A DNA stretch of 64,000 bases, from positions 72,131,719-72,195,718 of the forward strand of contig OY720348.1 in NCBI GenBank assembly GCA_963082975.1, written 5' to 3'. Made by a program: the position numbers and the translations under genes. The DNA is from Labia minor (lineage: Eukaryota; Arthropoda; Insecta; Dermaptera; Spongiphoridae). This document shows, in pieces, positions 1 through 9,780 of the stretch; position 1 is the first letter of the stretch; each line of letters starts with the position of its first letter. The notes beneath the pieces were generated by a model. It did no database searches. It was not told where the DNA came from and saw nothing but the letters and a program-made list of their open reading frames with translations.

Positions 1-70
1 TTAAATAATGTTTTTTAAAAAGTTATTTGATTAATTTTTTTTCACTGACTCTAAATAGTTACTTCTATTA

Positions 71-160
71 GCATGCGACTGTACCTGTGAATTTTGCTAT
101 AAATACAGCCTGGACTATACATGGATTTCACTTTGTCTCCGGACTTCATAGCCGATACAC
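71..160 (+). promoter_or_regulatory. GC-rich core promoter island, copy 1 (TATA + initiator)
   Basis: These 90 bp contain 39 G or C (43%), against roughly 20% in the rest of the unit. TATAAATA lies at 98-105. An initiator-like TTCACT at 127-132 puts a candidate +1 A at 130, 32 bp after the first T of the TATA box, the spacing expected for RNA polymerase II; TCACTT differs by one base from the arthropod initiator consensus TCAKTY. The island also holds the palindromes GCATGC (71-76) and TCCGGA (138-143) and two related heptamers, CTGGACT (110-116) and CCGGACT (139-145), of unknown meaning. It is almost invariant across all 35 copies, so every gene appears to have its own promoter. The transcription start is predicted from spacing only. 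Confidence 0.7.
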
Positions 161-449
161 ACATTATCAAAATATTTTTAGTACAATTTCTATTTACTCA
201 TTAAATATTGATTCTTTTTAATTTCATTCTTTATCGACTCTGTGGATTAATTATTTTTATATATATATATTTATTTCATTTCATTGTAATTATTATTTAT
301 ATTATATTTTCAGAAAAATAATATTTTTCTTCTAAAATAACTTACAAATTATTCTTCAAACATAATTCTCTTTTTCTTTCATTGAATTATCAATTTTATT
401 TATTATTATCTATTGTAGGTATATCAAAGTTATTCTTTTCACTAACATA

Positions 450-971
450 ATGAATGTCAATTACGATTTATTTGCCTACAATTTTTCTTTATTTTCAGAA
501 TCCATCATTCTTAATGAAAATTTTATAAATAATTTACCAATCGAAATTATTGAAATTATATTTAACAAATTAGATATCGTTTCGTTATATCAATCATATC
601 ATGTCTGCAAAAAATGGAAAAGTATTATTAAAAAACATTCTCGATTATATAATAAAATAAAATCTTATAGAACATATAATAGACGCATGAATACCGATAT
701 AGAATTTCATATGAATGAAATTTCTAAAATAATTAATACGAGACATTATCAGAATAAATCCATTGATTCTATTAATTCTATTAATATCATCAATTCAAAC
801 ACTAGAAATATAATTAAATCAAACAAATTCTTAGATAGTAGAATAGTTGAAACCAGTGAAAATAGACAAATGACAAGAAAAAAGAAAACATTTTTAAAAC
901 AAACCACAAATCAAATTCAACATGAGAAACAAAACATTAAAAATAAACAAAAACTAAGACGATTATTATAA
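450..971 (+). CDS. Small F-box protein, copy 1 (173 aa, full length)
   Basis: Residues 27-70 match the F-box: Leu29-Pro30, then IEIIEIIFNKLD (31-42), Ser45-Leu46, and HVCKKW (51-56), which is the classic LP-E-I--IF--LD--SL---VCK-W pattern. F-boxes bind Skp1 and act as substrate adaptors of SCF E3 ubiquitin ligases in cytosol or nucleus. Residues 71-135 are Asn/Ile/Ser-rich with a small SIDSINSIN repeat (104-112). The tail is basic: RKKK (143-146), a possible nuclear signal, and KQKLRRLL (166-173). I see no LRR, WD40, Kelch, signal peptide or membrane segment, so the substrate is unknown; 173 residues is short for an F-box adaptor. The ATG at 450 has A at -3 and is the first ATG after the predicted transcription start. 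Codon 122 is Ile and codon 155 Gln. Codon 65 is CGA here, CGT in the other copies. Family assignment is firm; function beyond Skp1 binding is not. Confidence 0.82.
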   Translation: MNVNYDLFAYNFSLFSESIILNENFINNLPIEIIEIIFNKLDIVSLYQSYHVCKKWKSIIKKHSRLYNKIKSYRTYNRRMNTDIEFHMNEISKIINTRHYQNKSIDSINSINIINSNTRNIIKSNKFLDSRIVETSENRQMTRKKKTFLKQTTNQIQHEKQNIKNKQKLRRLL

Positions 972-1137
972 TTAATATATAAGAGATATTAACATGACAG
1001 ATGTAAGAGAGGGAAATATATTATTTTTTCCATCGAGTTGATATAATTTAATTAATACAACATCTCCTTATCAAAAAGATTTATTATTTATTAACATGTA
1101 CTAAAAATAATTTCTCTATTTAAAAATTTTTCCTTTT

Positions 1138-1163
1138 TTTTATTTATTTATTTATTTATTTAT
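1138..1163. repeat. TTTA microsatellite in the 3' spacer (copy 1)
   Basis: A run of T followed by about five TTTA units lies 170 bp after the stop codon. It recurs in every unit, for example around 3000, 4858 and 6728, with no length change noticed between copies. Confidence 0.9.
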
Positions 1164-1219
1164 AATACTTTCCTATTTTTGTTAGTTTTCATTATGTAAA
1201 CATTCCTATTATTTGAAAC

Positions 1220-1225
1220 AATAAA
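1220..1225 (+). terminator. Candidate polyadenylation signal AATAAA (copy 1)
   Basis: AATAAA lies about 250 nt after the stop codon and is followed 35-50 nt later by a T/GT-rich stretch (TTTTGTTTGTTACTTTT, about 1259-1275), the arrangement of a eukaryotic cleavage and polyadenylation site. A second AATAAA is at 1291-1296. In sequence this rich in A and T the hexamer is expected several times per unit by chance, so the choice is tentative. Both motifs recur at the same place in all units. Confidence 0.35.
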
Positions 1226-1923
1226 TTTATTTATTCTAACAATTTCCATTATAATTTTATTTTGTTTGTTACTTTTACCTCAAAAATTTGAATAAAAATC
1301 TCAAGTTTGAAAAATATTTCTTATTATTTCATTTATTTTTTTAGTTTAACCTTATATATTTCCTTTATTCTATTTACATTTTTATTTATTATAAAAGCTT
1401 TTTTCAATAGTTGTACTTGAAAATAAAAAATATTTATTTAATTGTTTTTCTTTAGTTTGATACTACCATTCTTTAAACTGTACTATTTTCAATTAATATG
1501 TAGATATATCTCTAAATTTATATCTGAAAATCACAAAACTTTTATTAATTCGTTGTCATTATATTTCATTAGATTGACAAATAATTTAAAATATAATATT
1601 TTATTCATTTCAAGTATTTTAAAATTCAGTTGTTTTTTTTTTTATAAAAAATATTACTAATAAAGAAAAAAACAATTTAATTAGAATATGATAGAAATAT
1701 GTTCTTAAACAAATAATTTAATAACAACAAACAAAATAATTCATTAAAATTAATAAATAAAATTATGTGTGAATGTTCAAAAACAATAAAGATTAAATTA
1801 ATATTATTATTTTTTAATTTTTTTTTTATTTTTAAATATTTATTATTTATTTTTAAATAATGTTTTTTAAAAAGTTATTTGATTAATTTTTTTTTCACTG
1901 ACTCTAAATAGTTACTTCTATTA

Positions 1924-2013
1924 GCATGCGACTGTACCTGTGAATTTTGCTATAAATACAGCCTGGACTATACATGGATTTCACTTTGTCTCCGGACTTC
2001 ATAGCCGATACAC
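1924..2013 (+). promoter_or_regulatory. Core promoter island, copy 2
   Basis: TATAAATA at 1951-1958, initiator-like TTCACT 29 bp after its first T. No difference from copy 1 seen. Confidence 0.68.
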
Positions 2014-2300
2014 ACATTATCAAAATATTTTTAGTACAATTTCTATTTACTCATTAAATATTGATTCTTTTTAATTTCATTCTTTATCGACTCTTAGGAT
2101 TAATTATTTATATATATATATTTATTTCATTTCATTGTAATTATTATTTATATTATATTTTCAGAAAAATAATATTTTTCTTCTAAAATAACTTACAAAT
2201 TATTCTTCAAACATAATTCTCTTTTTCTTTCATTGAATTATCAATTTTATTTATTATTATCTATTGTAGGTATATCAAAGTTATTCTTTTCACTAACATA

Positions 2301-2765
2301 ATGAATGTCAATTACGATTTATTTGCCTACAATTTTTCTTTATTTTCAGAATCCATCATTCTTAATGAAAATTTTATAAATAATTTACCAATCGAAATTA
2401 TTGAAATTATATTTAACAAATTAGATATCGTTTCGTTATATCAATCATATCATGTCTGCAAAAAATGGAAAAGTATTATTAAAAAACATTCTCGTTTATA
2501 TAATAAAATAAAATCTTATAGAACATATAATAGACGCATGAATACCGATATAGAATTTCATATGAATGAAATTTCTAAAATAATTAATACGAGACATTAT
2601 CAGAATAAATCCATTGATTCTATTAATTCTATTAATATCATCAATTCAAACACTAGAAATATAAATAAATCAAACAAATTCTTAGATAGTAGAATAGTTG
2701 AAACCAGTGAAAATAGACAAATGACAAGAAAAAAGAAAACATTTTTAAAACAAACCACAAATTAA
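2301..2765 (+). CDS. Small F-box protein, copy 2 (154 aa, premature stop)
   Basis: This is the first of eleven copies in which codon 155 is TAA instead of CAA, a single C-to-T change. The F-box (27-70) and RKKK (143-146) stay intact, but the last 19 residues, including the second basic cluster ending in RRLL, are lost. The old frame after the stop is still open down to the ancestral TAA at 2820-2822, so no other decay is seen. Codon 122 is AAT (Asn) instead of ATT (Ile). The product may be a functional shorter isoform, since an F-box alone can bind Skp1, or these copies may be early pseudogenes; the sequence alone does not decide. Confidence 0.68.
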   Translation: MNVNYDLFAYNFSLFSESIILNENFINNLPIEIIEIIFNKLDIVSLYQSYHVCKKWKSIIKKHSRLYNKIKSYRTYNRRMNTDIEFHMNEISKIINTRHYQNKSIDSINSINIINSNTRNINKSNKFLDSRIVETSENRQMTRKKKTFLKQTTN

Positions 2766-3790
2766 ATTCAACATGAGAAACAAAACATTAAAAATAAACA
2801 AAAACTAAGACGATTATTATAATTAATATATAAGAGATATTAACATGACAGATGTAAGAGAGGGAAATATATTATTTTTTCCATCGAGTTGATATAATTT
2901 AATTAATACAACATCTCCTTATCAAAAAGATTTATTATTTATTAACATGTACTAAAAATAATTTCTCTATTTAAAAATTTTTCCTTTTTTTTATTTATTT
3001 ATTTATTTATTTATAATACTTTCCTATTTTTGTTAGTTTTCATTATGTAAACATTCCTATTATTTGAAACAATAAATTTATTTATTCTAACAATTTCCAT
3101 TATAATTTTATTTTGTTTGTTACTTTTACCTCAAAAATTTGAATAAAAATCTCAAGTTTGAAAAATATTTCTTATTATTTCATTTATTTTTTTAGTTTAA
3201 CCTTATATATTTCCTTTATTCTATTTACATTTTTATTTATTATACTCACTTGTATCCAGATTTTGCTTATTTCAATAGTTGTACTTGAAAATAAAAAATA
3301 TTTATTTAATTGTTTTTCTTTAGTTTGATACTACCATTCTTTAAACTGTACTATTTTCAATTAATATGTAGATATATCTCTAAATTTATATCTGAAAATC
3401 ACAAAACTTTTATTAATTCGTTGTCATTATATTTCATTAGATTGACAAATAATTTAAAATATAATATTTTATTCATTTCAAGTATTTTAAAATTCAGTTG
3501 TTTTTTTTTTATAAAAAATATTACTAATAAAGAAAAAAACAATTTAATTAGAATATGATAGAAATATGTTCTTAAACAAATAATTTAATAACAACAAACA
3601 AAATAATTCATTAAAATTAATAAATAAAATTATGTGTGAATGTTCAAAAACAATAAAGATTAAATTAATATTATTATTTTTTAATTTTTTTTTTATTTTT
3701 AAATATTTATTATTTATTTTTAAATAATGTTTTTTAAAAAGTTATTTGATTAATTTTTTTTTCACTGACTCTAAATAGTTACTTCTATTA

Positions 3791-3880
3791 GCATGCGACT
3801 GTACCTGTGAATTTTGCTATAAATACAGCCTGGACTATACATGGATTTCACTTTGTCTCCGGACTTCATAGCCGATACAC
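3791..3880 (+). promoter_or_regulatory. Core promoter island, copy 3
   Basis: TATAAATA at 3818-3825 with the same initiator spacing as copy 1. Confidence 0.68.
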
Positions 3881-4167
3881 ACATTATCAAAATATTTTTA
3901 GTACAATTTCTATTTACTCATTAAATATTGATTCTTTTTAATTTCATTCTTTATCGACTCTTAGGATTAATTATTTATATATATATATTTATTTCATTTC
4001 ATTGTAATTATTATTTATATTATATTTTCAGAAAAATAATATTTTTCTTCTAAAATAACTTACAAATTATTCTTCAAACATAATTCTCTTTTTCTTTCAT
4101 TGAATTATCAATTTTATTTATTATTATCTATTGTAGGTATATCAAAGTTATTCTTTTCACTAACATA

Positions 4168-4632
4168 ATGAATGTCAATTACGATTTATTTGCCTACAAT
4201 TTTTCTTTATTTTCAGAATCCATCATTCTTAATGAAAATTTTATAAATAATTTACCAATCGAAATTATTGAAATTATATTTAACAAATTAGATATCGTTT
4301 CGTTATATCAATCATATCATGTCTGCAAAAAATGGAAAAGTATTATTAAAAAACATTCTCGTTTATATAATAAAATAAAATCTTATAGAACATATAATAG
4401 ACGCATGAATACCGATATAGAATTTCATATGAATGAAATTTCTAAAATAATTAATACGAGACATTATCAGAATAAATCCATTGATTCTATTAATTCTATT
4501 AATATCATCAATTCAAACACTAGAAATATAAATAAATCAAACAAATTCTTAGATAGTAGAATAGTTGAAACCAGTGAAAATAGACAAATGACAAGAAAAA
4601 AGAAAACATTTTTAAAACAAACCACAAATTAA
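4168..4632 (+). CDS. Small F-box protein, copy 3 (154 aa, premature stop)
   Basis: Protein identical to copy 2: Asn122 and TAA at codon 155 (4630-4632). F-box intact; C-terminal basic tail missing. Adjacent to another stop-bearing copy, which happens elsewhere in the window only for copies 22-23. Confidence 0.68.
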   Translation: MNVNYDLFAYNFSLFSESIILNENFINNLPIEIIEIIFNKLDIVSLYQSYHVCKKWKSIIKKHSRLYNKIKSYRTYNRRMNTDIEFHMNEISKIINTRHYQNKSIDSINSINIINSNTRNINKSNKFLDSRIVETSENRQMTRKKKTFLKQTTN

Positions 4633-5658
4633 ATTCAACATGAGAAACAAAACATTAAAAATAAACAAAAACTAAGACGATTATTATAATTAATATATAA
4701 GAGATATTAACATGACAGATGTAAGAGAGGGAAATATATTATTTTTTCCATCGAGTTGATATAATTTAATTAATACAACATCTCCTTATCAAAAAGATTT
4801 ATTATTTATTAACATGTACTAAAAATAATTTCTCTATTTAAAAATTTTTCCTTTTTTTTATTTATTTATTTATTTATTTATAATACTTTCCTATTTTTGT
4901 TAGTTTTCATTATGTAAACATTCCTATTATTTGAAACAATAAATTTATTTATTCTAACAATTTCCATTATAATTTTATTTTGTTTGTTACTTTTACCTCA
5001 AAAATTTGAATAAAAATCTCAAGTTTGAAAAATATTTCTTATTATTTCATTTATTTTTTTAGTTTAACCTTATATATTTCCTTTATTCTATTTACATTTT
5101 TATTTATTATACTCACTTGTATCCAGATTTTGCTTATTTCAATAGTTGTACTTGAAAATAAAAAATATTTATTTAATTGTTTTTCTTTAGTTTGATACTA
5201 CCATTCTTTAAACTGTACTATTTTCAATTAATATGTAGATATATCTCTAAATTTATATCTGAAAATCACAAAACTTTTATTAATTCGTTGTCATTATATT
5301 TCATTAGATTGACAAATAATTTAAAATATAATATTTTATTCATTTCAAGTATTTTAAAATTCAGTTGTTTTTTTTTTATAAAAAATATTACTAATAAAGA
5401 AAAAAACAATTTAATTAGAATATGATAGAAATATGTTCTTAAACAAATAATTTAATAACAACAAACAAAATAATTCATTAAAATTAATAAATAAAATTAT
5501 GTGTGAATGTTCAAAAACAATAAAGATTAAATTAATATTATTATTTTTTAATTTTTTTTTTTATTTTTAAATATTTATTATTTATTTTTAAATAATGTTT
5601 TTTAAAAAGTTATTTGATTAATTTTTTTTTCACTGACTCTAAATAGTTACTTCTATTA

Positions 5659-5748
5659 GCATGCGACTGTACCTGTGAATTTTGCTATAAATACAGCCTG
5701 GACTATACATGGATTTCACTTTGTCTCCGGACTTCATAGCCGATACAC
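5659..5748 (+). promoter_or_regulatory. Core promoter island, copy 4
   Basis: TATAAATA at 5686-5693. No change from copy 1 seen. Confidence 0.68.
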
Positions 5749-6037
5749 ACATTATCAAAATATTTTTAGTACAATTTCTATTTACTCATTAAATATTGAT
5801 TCTTTTTAATTTCATTCTTTATCGACTCTGTGGATTAATTATTTTTATATATATATATTTATTTCATTTCATTGTAATTATTATTTATATTATATTTTCA
5901 GAAAAATAATATTTTTCTTCTAAAATAACTTACAAATTATTCTTCAAACATAATTCTCTTTTTCTTTCATTGAATTATCAATTTTATTTATTATTATCTA
6001 TTGTAGGTATATCAAAGTTATTCTTTTCACTAACATA

Positions 6038-6559
6038 ATGAATGTCAATTACGATTTATTTGCCTACAATTTTTCTTTATTTTCAGAATCCATCATTCTT
6101 AATGAAAATTTTATAAATAATTTACCAATCGAAATTATTGAAATTATATTTAACAAATTAGATATCGTTTCGTTATATCAATCATATCATGTCTGCAAAA
6201 AATGGAAAAGTATTATTAAAAAACATTCTCGTTTATATAATAAAATAAAATCTTATAGAACATATAATAGACGCATGAATACCGATATAGAATTTCATAT
6301 GAATGAAATTTCTAAAATAATTAATACGAGACATTATCAGAATAAATCCATTGATTCTATTAATTCTATTAATATCATCAATTCAAACACTAGAAATATA
6401 ATTAAATCAAACAAATTCTTAGATAGTAGAATAGTTGAAACCAGTGAAAATAGACAAATGACAAGAAAAAAGAAAACATTTTTAAAACAAACCACAAATC
6501 AAATTCAACATGAGAAACAAAACATTAAAAATAAACAAAAACTAAGACGATTATTATAA
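6038..6559 (+). CDS. Small F-box protein, copy 4 (173 aa, full length)
   Basis: Majority protein form with Ile122 and Gln155. Codon 65 is CGT, as in all copies but the first. It follows two stop-bearing copies and precedes another. Confidence 0.8.
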   Translation: MNVNYDLFAYNFSLFSESIILNENFINNLPIEIIEIIFNKLDIVSLYQSYHVCKKWKSIIKKHSRLYNKIKSYRTYNRRMNTDIEFHMNEISKIINTRHYQNKSIDSINSINIINSNTRNIIKSNKFLDSRIVETSENRQMTRKKKTFLKQTTNQIQHEKQNIKNKQKLRRLL

Positions 6560-7530
6560 TTAATATATAAGAGATATTAACATGACAGATGTAAGAGAGG
6601 GAAATATATTATTTTTTCCATCGAGTTGATATAATTTAATTAATACAACATCTCCTTATCAAAAAGATTTATTATTTATTAACATGTACTAAAAATAATT
6701 TCTCTATTTAAAAATTTTTCCTTTTTTTTATTTATTTATTTATTTATTTATAATACTTTCCTATTTTTGTTAGTTTTCATTATGTAAACATTCCTATTAT
6801 TTGAAACAATAAATTTATTTATTCTAACAATTTCCATTATAATTTTATTTTGTTTGTTACTTTTACCTCAAAAATTTGAATAAAAATCTCAAGTTTGAAA
6901 AATATTTCTTATTATTTCATTTATTTTTTTAGTTTAACCTTATATATTTCCTTTATTCTATTTACATTTTTATTTATTATACTCACTTGTATCCAGATTT
7001 TGCTTTTTTCAATAGTTGTACTTGAAAATAAAAAATATTTATTTAATTGTTTTTCTTTAGTTTGATACTACCATTCTTTAAACTGTACTATTTTCAATTA
7101 ATATGTAGATATATCTCTAAATTTATATCTGAAAATCACAAAACTTTTATTAATTCGTTGTCATTATATTTCATTAGATTGACAAATAATTTAAAATATA
7201 ATATTTTATTCATTTCAAGTATTTTAAAATTCAGTTGTTTTTTTTTTTTATAAAAAATATTACTAATAAAGAAAAAAACAATTTAATTAGAATATGATAG
7301 AAATATGTTCTTAAACAAATAATTTAATAACAACAAACAAAATAATTCATTAAAATTAATAAATAAAATTATGTGTGAATGTTCAAAAACAATAAAGATT
7401 AAATTAATATTATTATTTTTTAATTTTTTTTTTTATTTTTAAATATTTATTATTTATTTTTAAATAATGTTTTTTAAAAAGTTATTTGATTAATTTTTTT
7501 TTCACTGACTCTAAATAGTTACTTCTATTA

Positions 7531-7620
7531 GCATGCGACTGTACCTGTGAATTTTGCTATAAATACAGCCTGGACTATACATGGATTTCACTTTGTCTCC
7601 GGACTTCATAGCCGATACAC
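7531..7620 (+). promoter_or_regulatory. Core promoter island, copy 5
   Basis: TATAAATA at 7558-7565. No change from copy 1 seen. Confidence 0.68.
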
Positions 7621-7909
7621 ACATTATCAAAATATTTTTAGTACAATTTCTATTTACTCATTAAATATTGATTCTTTTTAATTTCATTCTTTATCGACTC
7701 TGTGGATTAATTATTTTTATATATATATAATTATTTCATTTCATTGTAATTATTATTTATATTATATTTTCAGAAAAATAATATTTTTCTTCTAAAATAA
7801 CTTACAAATTATTCTTCAAACATAATTCTCTTTTTCTTTCATTGAATTATCAATTTTATTTATTATTATCTATTGTAGGTATATCAAAGTTATTCTTTTC
7901 ACTAACATA

Positions 7910-8374
7910 ATGAATGTCAATTACGATTTATTTGCCTACAATTTTTCTTTATTTTCAGAATCCATCATTCTTAATGAAAATTTTATAAATAATTTACCAA
8001 TCGAAATTATTGAAATTATATTTAACAAATTAGATATCGTTTCGTTATATCAATCATATCATGTCTGCAAAAAATGGAAAAGTATTATTAAAAAACATTC
8101 TCGTTTATATAATAAAATAAAATCTTATAGAACATATAATAGACGCATGAATACCGATATAGAATTTCATATGAATGAAATTTCTAAAATAATTAATACG
8201 AGACATTATCAGAATAAATCCATTGATTCTATTAATTCTATTAATATCATCAATTCAAACACTAGAAATATAAATAAATCAAACAAATTCTTAGATAGTA
8301 GAATAGTTGAAACCAGTGAAAATAGACAAATGACAAGAAAAAAGAAAACATTTTTAAAACAAACCACAAATTAA
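7910..8374 (+). CDS. Small F-box protein, copy 5 (154 aa, premature stop)
   Basis: Asn122 with TAA at codon 155 (8372-8374). Same protein as copy 2 although the leader upstream is of the TGTG type, showing that the coding variant moves between leader backgrounds. Confidence 0.68.
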   Translation: MNVNYDLFAYNFSLFSESIILNENFINNLPIEIIEIIFNKLDIVSLYQSYHVCKKWKSIIKKHSRLYNKIKSYRTYNRRMNTDIEFHMNEISKIINTRHYQNKSIDSINSINIINSNTRNINKSNKFLDSRIVETSENRQMTRKKKTFLKQTTN

Positions 8375-9401
8375 ATTCAACATGAGAAACAAAACATTAA
8401 AAATAAACAAAAACTAAGACGATTATTATAATTAATATATAAGAGATATTAACATGACAGATGTAAGAGAGGGAAATATATTATTTTTTCCATCGAGTTG
8501 ATATAATTTAATTAATACAACATCTCCTTATCAAAAAGATTTATTATTTATTAACATGTACTAAAAATAATTTCTCTATTTAAAAATTTTTCCTTTTTTT
8601 TATTTATTTATTTATTTATTTATAATACTTTCCTATTTTTGTTAGTTTTCATTATGTAAACATTCCTATTATTTGAAACAATAAATTTATTTATTCTAAC
8701 AATTTCCATTATAATTTTATTTTGTTTGTTACTTTTACCTCAAAAATTTGAATAAAAATCTCAAGTTTGAAAAATATTTCTTATTATTTCATTTATTTTT
8801 TTAGTTTAACCTTATATATTTCCTTTATTCTATTTACATTTTTATTTATTATACTCACTTGTATCCAGATTTTGCTTATTTCAATAGTTGTACTTGAAAA
8901 TAAAAAATATTTATTTAATTGTTTTTCTTTAGTTTGATACTACCATTCTTTAAACTGTACTATTTTCAATTAATATGTAGATATATCTCTAAATTTATAT
9001 CTGAAAATCACAAAACTTTTATTAATTCGTTGTCATTATATTTCATTAGATTGACAAATAATTTAAAATATAATATTTTATTCATTTCAAGTATTTTAAA
9101 ATTCAGTTGTTTTTTTTTTTATAAAAAATATTACTAATAAAGAAAAAAACAATTTAATTAGAATATGATAGAAATATGTTCTTAAACAAATAATTTAATA
9201 ACAACAAACAAAATAATTCATTAAAATTAATAAATAAAATTATGTGTGAATGTTCAAAAACAATAAAGATTAAATTAATATTATTATTTTTTAATTTTTT
9301 TTTTTATTTTTAAATATTTATTATTTATTTTTAAATAATGTTTTTTAAAAAGTTATTTGATTAATTTTTTTTTCACTGACTCTAAATAGTTACTTCTATT
9401 A

Positions 9402-9491
9402 GCATGCGACTGTACCTGTGAATTTTGCTATAAATACAGCCTGGACTATACATGGATTTCACTTTGTCTCCGGACTTCATAGCCGATACAC
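9402..9491 (+). promoter_or_regulatory. Core promoter island, copy 6
   Basis: TATAAATA at 9429-9436. No change from copy 1 seen. Confidence 0.68.
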
Positions 9492-9780
9492 ACATTATCA
9501 AAATATTTTTAGTACAATTTCTATTTACTCATTAAATATTGATTCTTTTTAATTTCATTCTTTATCGACTCTGTGGATTAATTATTTTTATATATATATA
9601 ATTATTTCATTTCATTGTAATTATTATTTATATTATATTTTCAGAAAAATAATATTTTTCTTCTAAAATAACTTACAAATTATTCTTCAAACATAATTCT
9701 CTTTTTCTTTCATTGAATTATCAATTTTATTTATTATTATCTATTGTAGGTATATCAAAGTTATTCTTTTCACTAACATA

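Larger units (their letters stand above)
1..1852 (+). repeat. Repeat unit 1
   Basis: 1852 bp, the shortest unit. Code: 8 | TGTG | T | A | I-Q | short | short indel form | 11 | none. The short length comes from the AAAGCT form of the mid-spacer indel near 1394, shared only with unit 22. Private synonymous change at codon 65 (CGA instead of CGT). Confidence 0.97.
972..1923. other. Spacer after copy 1, no supported gene (model for all units)
   Basis: About 880 bp of A/T-rich DNA separate the stop codon from the next unit. From left to right it holds a conserved block with GATGTAAGAGAGGG (1001-1014) that includes a good splice-donor match, a T run leading into TTTA repeats (1138-1163), AATAAA motifs, two acceptor-like sites TTTTTTTAG (ends 1344) and TTTTTCTTTAG (ends 1455), the mid-spacer indel near 1394, T-run B (1633-1643), and a second T run before the next unit. 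A frame open from TTG at 1442 was not called because it has no ATG. The corresponding spacer of every other unit has the same layout with the differences given in its unit entry. Confidence 0.85.
1853..3719 (+). repeat. Repeat unit 2
   Basis: 1867 bp. Code: 9 | TTAG | T | A | N-stop | short | long-A | 10 | none. The long mid-spacer form is at 3245-3267. Nearly the same as unit 3. The TTAG leader is 2 bp shorter and is otherwise found only in units 3 and 30-33. Confidence 0.97.
3720..5587 (+). repeat. Repeat unit 3
   Basis: 1868 bp. Code: 9 | TTAG | T | A | N-stop | short | long-A | 10 | none. It differs from unit 2 only in the length of the T run near its right end, so units 2 and 3 look like a recent single-unit duplication. 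Confidence 0.97.
5588..7459 (+). repeat. Repeat unit 4
   Basis: 1872 bp. Code: 9 | TGTG | T | A | I-Q | short | long-T | 12 | none. Similar in code to unit 13. Confidence 0.97.
7460..9330 (+). repeat. Repeat unit 5
   Basis: 1871 bp. Code: 9 | TGTG | A | A | N-stop | short | long-A | 11 | none. Like the stop-bearing class of units 10, 17, 20 and 23 except for A in GCTTATTTC. First unit with A at the end of the leader AT run. Confidence 0.97.

Noticed and set aside
155-165. Downstream promoter element (DPE) in the GATACAC stretch
   Set aside because: Its distance from the candidate initiator is not the strict +28 to +33 spacing, and the promoter already has a TATA box.
122-205. 27-codon frame starting at the ATG at 122
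   Set aside because: It begins only 24 bp after the TATA box, so before the expected transcription start at about 130, and ends in TAA well before the leader's end. It could matter only if transcription starts further upstream.
259-313. Leader intron ending at TATTTTCAG (ends 313)
   Set aside because: The nearest upstream GTAATT donor would give an intron of only 28 nt, too short for normal splicing, and no better donor upstream stands out.
1220-1296. Firm assignment of the poly(A) site to one AATAAA
   Set aside because: The hexamer is common by chance at this base composition and occurs several times per unit; only a tentative entry is given.
1442-1660. Second open frame of 68, 72 or 82 codons in each unit, opening with TTG
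   Set aside because: It contains no ATG at all, is preceded directly by TAA, and its end changes with the length of T-run B (10, 11 or 12 T), so the frame is not kept between copies. It is a by-product of T-rich sequence.
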